This document shows, piece after piece, positions 1 through 4,696 of a DNA stretch of 6,336 bases. The DNA is from Verrucomicrobiia bacterium (GTDB lineage Bacteria > Verrucomicrobiota > Verrucomicrobiia > Limisphaerales > JAUIHU01). The notes below the pieces were generated by a model. The model made no database searches. It was not told where the DNA came from and worked only from the letters and a program-made list of their open reading frames with translations. Each line of letters starts with the position of its first letter. Position 1 is the first letter of the stretch. The stretch is taken from NCBI GenBank assembly GCA_030432175.1, contig JAUIHU010000273.1:1-6336 (forward strand), in the 5' to 3' direction. The position numbers and the translations under genes were made by a program.

Positions 1-747
1 GTATAACCCCATATTTATCCTTCCCACTTTAGGAAGCGTTTCTTTGTTTTTTACCAAGCTGACCGTAATAGAAAATTGATCCTTATTTATTGCTAACAAT
101 CTTGCGGATTTGAATTTTTCCGGGTTTGATAGATATTCCTCTTTAAAACTCGGAGCAATCTGCGAATATAAATCTATCATTTCAGCATCTGTTTGTGGTG
201 TGGGTTTGTTTTTTCCTCGCAGATCAAGCAAATAATTGTTCATGTGTTCCTGTCTTGCCTGCCATATCGCGTTTAGTTTCCATATATTTTCCAACTTATT
301 CAGGGGATCATCTGGCCAGCCTATGTTATAATATTCTAGATCATCTTGAGTATACTTATCATCATCCAATTTTTCAGTAATAATGCTAAAATTTCCATAT
401 TTCCTAAATTTTAAATAGGATTCAAAAGTTCCATCATTTCCAGAAATCAGAAAATCGAAGAATCTCTGTTTCAGGTCTTCAATTTGAGATTCCGCAATAT
501 TATCTATCCCATTGAAATCAATAATTCTATCACCTAAGAATGACTTCAATTGGGAGTGGTCAGAGATTATAAGCAAGTCTTCTTTAACGCCCCATTTCTT
601 CTGAGTTTTTTTATTAAAAATTTCCTGGGCTTCAATAAACTGGGATTTCGTATTATTGTCTTCCACAGGGTTGGAATTTGAAATGATAACAAATGCTAAT
701 GAAAAGAATCCAGTTAGTAGAATGTTGAATTTGTTTTTTGAATCCAT
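1..747 (-). CDS. Unrecognised probable exported protein, 3' end outside window
   Basis: The minus strand is open from an ATG at 747-745 to the left edge, giving 249 codons without a stop, so the C-terminus is missing. An in-frame TAA at 783-781 and no ATG, GTG or TTG between it and 747 fix the start. The protein begins MDSKNKFNILLTGFFSLAF: a short basic stretch, then a hydrophobic core to about residue 23, which looks like a signal peptide or lipid-free membrane anchor. The mature part is hydrophilic, rich in Asn, Lys, Asp and Ile, has no cysteine, and contains an aromatic patch around residues 145-170 (GWPDDPLNKL, then IWKLNAIWQARQ). I recognise no family. The DNA is markedly A+T-rich (13 G+C in the 60 bases 361-420), unlike the other genes here, which suggests lineage-specific or acquired DNA. 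There is no Shine-Dalgarno sequence before the start. It is transcribed divergently from the AraC-family gene. Reality as a coding region is likely; function is unknown. Confidence 0.75.
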   Translation of the reverse strand, partial: MDSKNKFNILLTGFFSLAFVIISNSNPVEDNNTKSQFIEAQEIFNKKTQKKWGVKEDLLIISDHSQLKSFLGDRIIDFNGIDNIAESQIEDLKQRFFDFLISGNDGTFESYLKFRKYGNFSIITEKLDDDKYTQDDLEYYNIGWPDDPLNKLENIWKLNAIWQARQEHMNNYLLDLRGKNKPTPQTDAEMIDLYSQIAPSFKEEYLSNPEKFKSARLLAINKDQFSITVSLVKNKETLPKVGRINMGLY

Positions 748-821
748 AACAATTTGGCTGGTTTTTGCGACATTTGGAGTTTAACCGTCCAATATTCGAT
801 TCATAGTAAGACAGAGCAAAT

Positions 822-868
822 AATCCGATGTGTCGGTATTTTTTTGTTTTTTTCGATCAATCCGGATT
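822..868. promoter_or_regulatory. Paired AATCCG-type symmetric elements in the divergent promoter region
   Basis: The 189-bp gap between two divergent genes holds a perfect 10-bp palindrome, AATCCGGATT, at 859-868. An imperfect inverted repeat lies at 822-840 (AATCCGA, loop TGTG, then TCGG-T-ATT with one bulged T). Both share the half-site AATCCG, 37 bp apart. Between them run seven T, one G and seven T (839-853). Read on the minus strand this is an A-tract upstream of the 747 gene, which could act as a promoter UP-type element. The inverted repeat followed by T-tracts also resembles a weak intrinsic terminator on the plus strand, but no plus-strand gene precedes it. No convincing -35/-10 pair was found on either strand. 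The location suits operators for the divergent pair; that role is inferred. Confidence 0.3.
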
Positions 869-936
869 AGGGTACATTTTTTAATATGGTTCTCAAATTG
901 CGCCTCTGAATAAAAACAGTATTTTCGGTCTAAGGA

Positions 937-1935
937 ATGAGAAGAATCACGTCTTTATTTGTTTGGAAAGTTCTCGCTCAGGCTGACGAGAGTCTGGACA
1001 AATCTTCGGCTCTTCGATCTTTGGGAATCAATCCCGATGCGCCGGTGGACCCATCTGTCATGGTGAGTGACGATGATTATTATTCGTTTTTTGCGGCTGT
1101 CGCAAATGCTGGCAAGGACGGGGCCAGTTTGCCACTCAGGGTAGGAAATTCGATGAGGTGTGATGACTATGGGTCTTTTGGCCTGGCCTGGAAATCGGCT
1201 CCTGATTTGCGCGGATCTTACGAACGCCTGGCGCGGTACGCCAAAGTTCTCACCAATGTTGCTGAATACGAAGTCAGAGACATCGAGGAAGGGGTCCTGA
1301 TGATTTTGCATCGTGAAGGGATTCGCACTCTCGGACTGCGCATGTCCAATGAAGCAACGATTGCTTCAATTGTCTCAGTCAGCCAGCAGGCGTCTTCAAA
1401 ACCATTTCATCCACTTAAAGTATTCTTCAAGCATGCCGGTCCAGGATTTTCGGATATCCATGAAGATCATTTTGGATGTCCGGTAGAGTTTAATTCTGAA
1501 TTGGATGCCTTGCTGGTCTCAAAGGAGGCGATGTCGACTCCAAATCATTTGGGAGATCCAACCATTGCCAAATTTTTTGATGATCATCTCGATCAGGTAT
1601 TGGAGAAAATGGATGACGACTTCGACCTTGCGAGGCAAGTGCGAATTTGTGTTTCACATCAACTTAGTGAAGGGATTCCAACCATTTCTAAAATCGCCAC
1701 CAATCTTGGCATGAGTGGCCGCACTTTACAGAGGCGCCTAGGTGAGAATGGGTATTCCTTTCAAAATCTGGTGGATGAAGCGCGCCGACAACTGGCTGAA
1801 AAGTTGTTGCGTGAGACGGATTATCCATTGATAGAAATTGCTTTCCTGACTGGCTTCTCGGAACAAAGCGCATTTACCCGCGCCTTCAAGCGTTGGGCTG
1901 GGCAAACTCCTCGTTCTTTCAGATTAAAGTTATAG
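937..1935 (+). CDS. AraC-family transcriptional regulator with Arabinose_bd-like N-terminal domain
   Basis: This is a complete 332-residue cytoplasmic DNA-binding regulator, the usual length for AraC proteins with the Arabinose_bd-type sensor half. The N-terminal part (about residues 15-205) has the family look, including HFGCPVEFNSELDAL near 178-192. The C-terminal AraC domain spans about 230-332: the first helix-turn-helix at 248-272 (ISKIATNLGMSGRTLQRRL) and the second at 297-329, ending in the AraC signature AGQTPRSFR. TAA at 931-933 lies in frame just upstream, so ATG 937 is the first possible start, and the TSLFVWKVL opening resembles family N-termini. AAGGA (932-936) touches the ATG with no spacer, a poor ribosome-site geometry. 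The gene ends 130 bp before a codirectional NmrA-like gene and is divergent from the gene at 747; either could be its target. The effector is not predictable from sequence; members of this subfamily usually bind a small molecule and activate a neighbouring gene. Confidence 0.93.
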   Translation: MRRITSLFVWKVLAQADESLDKSSALRSLGINPDAPVDPSVMVSDDDYYSFFAAVANAGKDGASLPLRVGNSMRCDDYGSFGLAWKSAPDLRGSYERLARYAKVLTNVAEYEVRDIEEGVLMILHREGIRTLGLRMSNEATIASIVSVSQQASSKPFHPLKVFFKHAGPGFSDIHEDHFGCPVEFNSELDALLVSKEAMSTPNHLGDPTIAKFFDDHLDQVLEKMDDDFDLARQVRICVSHQLSEGIPTISKIATNLGMSGRTLQRRLGENGYSFQNLVDEARRQLAEKLLRETDYPLIEIAFLTGFSEQSAFTRAFKRWAGQTPRSFRLKL

Positions 1936-1954
1936 TTTTCATCCAGATCCATGA

Positions 1955-1975
1955 TTTTGGCGCGATGCGTCAAAA
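1955..1975 (+). terminator. Small hairpin after the AraC-family gene, possible weak terminator
   Basis: Nineteen bases after the stop codon, TTTTGGCGC (1955-1963) can pair with GCGTCAAAA (1967-1975) over nine base pairs, one of them G-U, with a GAT loop. The following GTTTGTCGC is only a weak T-tract, so this is either a poor intrinsic terminator or a symmetric protein-binding site. If termination is inefficient, the NmrA-like gene could be cotranscribed. Confidence 0.3.
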
Positions 1976-2015
1976 GTTTGTCGCTTCAGATCAAGAACCG
2001 GAGCATCCGTTCATG

Positions 2016-2068
2016 CATGATTGAATCGTAACGTTTAACGCAAACATTAAAGAAAACATTCAATCATG
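2016..2068. promoter_or_regulatory. Perfect 11-bp inverted repeat spanning the NmrA-like start codon
   Basis: CATGATTGAAT (2016-2026) and its exact reverse complement ATTCAATCATG (2058-2068) are separated by 31 bp. The right arm contains the ATG (2066-2068) of the downstream gene. The arm centres are 42 bp apart, about four helical turns, so both arms face the same side of DNA and could bind one oligomeric regulator. In RNA the arms could instead form a stem that hides the start codon. CATGATT recurs at 1950-1956. A very weak promoter may sit between the arms (TTGAAT at 2021-2026, CATTAA at 2045-2050), which would give a nearly leaderless transcript. The repeat is directly seen; its role is inferred. 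Confidence 0.4.
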
Positions 2069-2941
2069 ACTCTTATGACAAATCATACAATCTCATTGGA
2101 TAACATTCTGGTTCTTGGCGCTACAGGTAAAACCGGCCGACGAATAGCCGAGAAGCTGAGATCCATCGAAAAAAACGTTCGCGCAGGGTCGAGATCCGCT
2201 CAACCGGCTTTCGACTGGAATCATGAAAATGGATGGGACGCCTGTCTGGAGGGCATGGAAGCGGTTTATATCAATTATGCGCCGGACCTCGCCATTCCGG
2301 GCGCTTCAGATTCCATTCAGTCATTCGTCAACAAGGCAAAGGATCATGGAATCCGGAAACTGGTTTTGCTTTCCGGAAGAGGCGAAGAGGAAGCTCAGGC
2401 ATGTGAAAGAATAGTTCAGGAAAGTGGGGTGGATTGGACGATCGTCCGGGCGAGTTGGTTTAATCAGAATTTCTCTGAAGGCGCATTTGTTGAGATGGTA
2501 CTCTCGGGCCAGATCACAACGCCGGTTGGAGATGTGGGAGAACCCTTTGTTGATGTCGATGATATAGCTGATGTGGTTGTCACAGCGCTGACCGAATCCG
2601 GTCATAGCACCAAGCTGTATGAAGTGACGGGCCCACGATTGATGACTTTTAAAGATGTTGCAAAAGAACTGTCCGAGGCTTGCGGCCGAGAAGTCACATT
2701 TTTAGAAGTTCCTCATGACGCTTTTATTGAAGGTGTCAAAAAGTCTGGAGCTCCACAGGATGTTGTCTGGATGATTGATTACTTATTTAACACCGTGCTT
2801 GACGGTAGAAATGCTTGTCTTGCTGATGGTATCCAACAAGCATTAGGTCGCCCACCAAAAGACTTTCGCGATTTCGCATTAGAGGAGGCAGCAAAAGGAA
2901 CCTGGAACCTTAAAGCTGAAATAGAATTGTCCCATGGATAA
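2066..2941 (+). CDS. NmrA-like NAD(P)-binding atypical short-chain dehydrogenase/reductase
   Basis: This is a complete 291-residue soluble Rossmann-fold protein. After a short leader, LDNILVLGATGKTGRRIAE (residues 11-29) gives beta-1 and the dinucleotide-binding motif GATGKTG (18-24). GSR at 41-43 sits at the end of beta-2, where NADP-preferring members often carry an arginine. KLVLLSGRGEE (98-108) and the hallmark TIVRASWFNQNFSEG (125-139) follow, then a PFVDVDDIADVV segment (160-171) as in NmrA/SDR_a proteins. The classical YxxxK catalytic pair is not in the usual place, which fits the atypical NmrA group, whose members act as quinone or azo reductases or as redox-sensing regulators. No substrate can be assigned. 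ATG 2066 is chosen as the longest form; ATG 2075 (MTNHT) is equally possible, and neither has a good ribosome-binding site. It follows an AraC-family gene on the same strand, its likely regulator. Confidence 0.88.
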   Translation: MTLMTNHTISLDNILVLGATGKTGRRIAEKLRSIEKNVRAGSRSAQPAFDWNHENGWDACLEGMEAVYINYAPDLAIPGASDSIQSFVNKAKDHGIRKLVLLSGRGEEEAQACERIVQESGVDWTIVRASWFNQNFSEGAFVEMVLSGQITTPVGDVGEPFVDVDDIADVVVTALTESGHSTKLYEVTGPRLMTFKDVAKELSEACGREVTFLEVPHDAFIEGVKKSGAPQDVVWMIDYLFNTVLDGRNACLADGIQQALGRPPKDFRDFALEEAAKGTWNLKAEIELSHG

Positions 2942-3032
2942 TATTTAATAAGCAATTATACCTCACAAAGCATTTGATCTTCTTTGATTTTTGTCTCGTA
3001 AAAACAGGTCAAGACGGTAATCGTACAAATAG

Positions 3033-4592
3033 ATGATTTCCATTTGTAAGATCAGATTGTCGTTATTGACTCTATATGCAATGGCCAGCGTTATGGTTTC
3101 TGCTCAATCGAGTTTGGAATCAGGCTCTGGTCTTGGCTCCCCAATCATAGATGACCTCGCCTTGCGGGCAGAACTGCACCAAAAATTAATGCAGGTAGCC
3201 GAGCGGGATGATCGTGTGACTGGGGAAGAGTTGGCCGCACAGCTTGAATCGGCTCAAAATTCGCCGCTAAACATAGAGCCACTTCGGGCAGATTCGGGCG
3301 CTAGGATGAGTTACGATCATCATGCCAATAGTGTAGTCATCGTCAGTTCGGTTTACAAATGTGGCAAATGCGACAAGTGGCATCTGGGCAATCAGGCAAC
3401 CGGTTGGATTTTGTCAGCTGATGGTTTGATGGTGACCAACCACCACGTCTTCGAAGGAAACACAAGCGCCGCGTACGGAGTTTTGACATTGGACGGCAGG
3501 TTCGCGGAGATTGTGAAGTTAGAGGCTGCGGATAAAAGATCCGACCTGGCCGTGTTTCGGGTGGATGGCGATGGATTTCAGCCACTGCCAGTGGCGAGCG
3601 CAGTCAGTGTCGGTGAACGTGTGCACGTGATCAGCCACCCGGATACTCGTTATTTCACCTACACATCCGGGAATGTTTCTCGGATTTTTAAAGGCCATTC
3701 ACACAATCGCCAACCCACAGCGACGATGTTGTCCATCACAGCAGATTTTGCAAAAGGATCCTCAGGCGGCCCGGTCATGAATGACCAGGGGGAAGTGGTG
3801 GGGATGGTGGCCAGCACTCATACGATTTACTACCATGGAGACAACCCCAGAGTCGACAAATCAGGAAATCTCGATAAAGGACCTTCCCAAATGGTGATCA
3901 AACAGTGTGTTTCACTTCATGAAATACGGGCTTTATTGGGAAAACCGGAAACCAAAGTAGCGTCTTTGAGACAATCCATTATGGAAGCTTCCCAACCCAG
4001 AGTTGTCGCCGGCGTCAAAATGTGGTCCCCTTCCAACCCGGAGAGTGGAACCCCATCCATCCCATCCACACCGGCCATCAAAGCCACACCACTGATCAAA
4101 ATTCAGCCCAGCGCCGCTCCTGATCCTCAGGGCCCCGGACCGGAGTCATTGATCGGAAAATCGCTGGCTGCATTTACATTACCCACGATTGAAGGATCCG
4201 AACTGACCAACGAGTCCGTTCAAGGCAAAGTCCTTTTGATTGATTTCTGGGCCAGCTGGTGTGGTCCCTGTAAAGCTGCGTCTCCTATTTTACAGGAGTT
4301 GCATGAGGAGCTTTCAGATCGCGGACTGATGGTCATTGGGGCGAACTCGTCCGAAAGAGAGAGTTCAGGCGAAGCGGTTAAATCTCCAAAGATCGCTCAA
4401 TCTTACGCGAGGAAAAACGGGTACACTTTTACCTTCACCTACGGTAGTGATGACCTGAAAGACGCTTGTCAGGTGCGTGGTTTGCCCACCATGCTCATTG
4501 TGGATCGGGAAGGTACAGTCAGAGACGTGGTGGTTGGCTTTAATCAGGATTTGAAGGAAACGCTTTCCAACAAGATCACTCCTTTACTTTGA
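3033..4592 (+). CDS. Exported trypsin-like serine protease fused to a TlpA-like thioredoxin domain
   Basis: This is a complete 519-residue protein. Residues 1-24 form a signal peptide (two basic residues, hydrophobic core, VSAQ cleavage site), so it acts in the periplasm or outside. TAG at 3030-3032 lies in frame directly before ATG 3033, and only this start retains the signal. A helical acidic stretch (40-75) precedes an S1-type protease domain, about 95-303, with a complete triad: His138 in VTNHHVF, Asp171 in SDLAVF, Ser244 in KGSSGGPV. No PDZ domain follows, unlike HtrA/DegP. An unusual CGKCDKWH (110-117) lies just before the catalytic His strand; Cys292 is a further thiol. A Pro/Ser/Thr linker (331-369) leads to a TlpA/redoxin domain (about 370-519) with FWASWCGPCK (Cys410, Cys413), cis-proline Pro485 in RGLPTML, and an extra Cys479. 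Both halves look active. The thioredoxin half probably reduces or exchanges disulfides, perhaps in the protease's own CxxC or its substrates; that link is inference. It stands alone, 91 bp after the NmrA-like gene. Confidence 0.92.
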   Translation: MISICKIRLSLLTLYAMASVMVSAQSSLESGSGLGSPIIDDLALRAELHQKLMQVAERDDRVTGEELAAQLESAQNSPLNIEPLRADSGARMSYDHHANSVVIVSSVYKCGKCDKWHLGNQATGWILSADGLMVTNHHVFEGNTSAAYGVLTLDGRFAEIVKLEAADKRSDLAVFRVDGDGFQPLPVASAVSVGERVHVISHPDTRYFTYTSGNVSRIFKGHSHNRQPTATMLSITADFAKGSSGGPVMNDQGEVVGMVASTHTIYYHGDNPRVDKSGNLDKGPSQMVIKQCVSLHEIRALLGKPETKVASLRQSIMEASQPRVVAGVKMWSPSNPESGTPSIPSTPAIKATPLIKIQPSAAPDPQGPGPESLIGKSLAAFTLPTIEGSELTNESVQGKVLLIDFWASWCGPCKAASPILQELHEELSDRGLMVIGANSSERESSGEAVKSPKIAQSYARKNGYTFTFTYGSDDLKDACQVRGLPTMLIVDREGTVRDVVVGFNQDLKETLSNKITPLL

Positions 4593-4597
4593 AGTGA

Positions 4598-4621
4598 CAT
4601 CCTGCCTGTGAATGCGGGATG
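4598..4621 (+). terminator. Hairpin after the protease-thioredoxin gene, likely termination structure
   Basis: CATCCTGC (4598-4605) pairs with GCGGGATG (4614-4621) over eight base pairs, one of them T-G, with an eight-base loop, starting five bases after the stop codon. No T-tract follows, so it is not a canonical intrinsic terminator; it may stabilise the 3' end or assist Rho-dependent termination. It lies in the 104-bp gap between convergent genes and could serve both strands. Confidence 0.35.
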
Positions 4622-4696
4622 CCCTAAATCGATTGTCATCCAACGACGTCAGTCTCTCGAATAGAGCAAAATTCCCGGTCACTTTAACTTAGTTTT

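Noticed and set aside
195..380. Plus-strand ORF of 61 codons
   Set aside because: It lies antisense inside the 249-codon minus-strand frame, which has a defined start and a signal-like N-terminus; the short ORF shows no domain or start signal.
955..1311. Minus-strand ORF of 118 codons
   Set aside because: It is fully antisense to the clearly recognisable AraC-family gene and its translation shows no family features.
1970..1994. TCAAAAG and TCAAGAA 21 bp apart, as AraC-type direct half-sites
   Set aside because: The 21-bp spacing fits AraC binding sites, but only four to six bases match, which is expected by chance in a gap of this size.
2966..3004. CAAAG/CTTTG hairpin with T-tract, and TTGATC...TAAAAA promoter, before the protease gene
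   Set aside because: The stem is only five base pairs with an 11-base loop, and the promoter spacing is 19 bp with weak boxes; neither stands out from background.
4654..4666. CTCT-CGAAT-AGAG hairpin as a terminator for the minus-strand modular gene
   Set aside because: A four-base-pair stem without a following T-tract on either strand is not enough.
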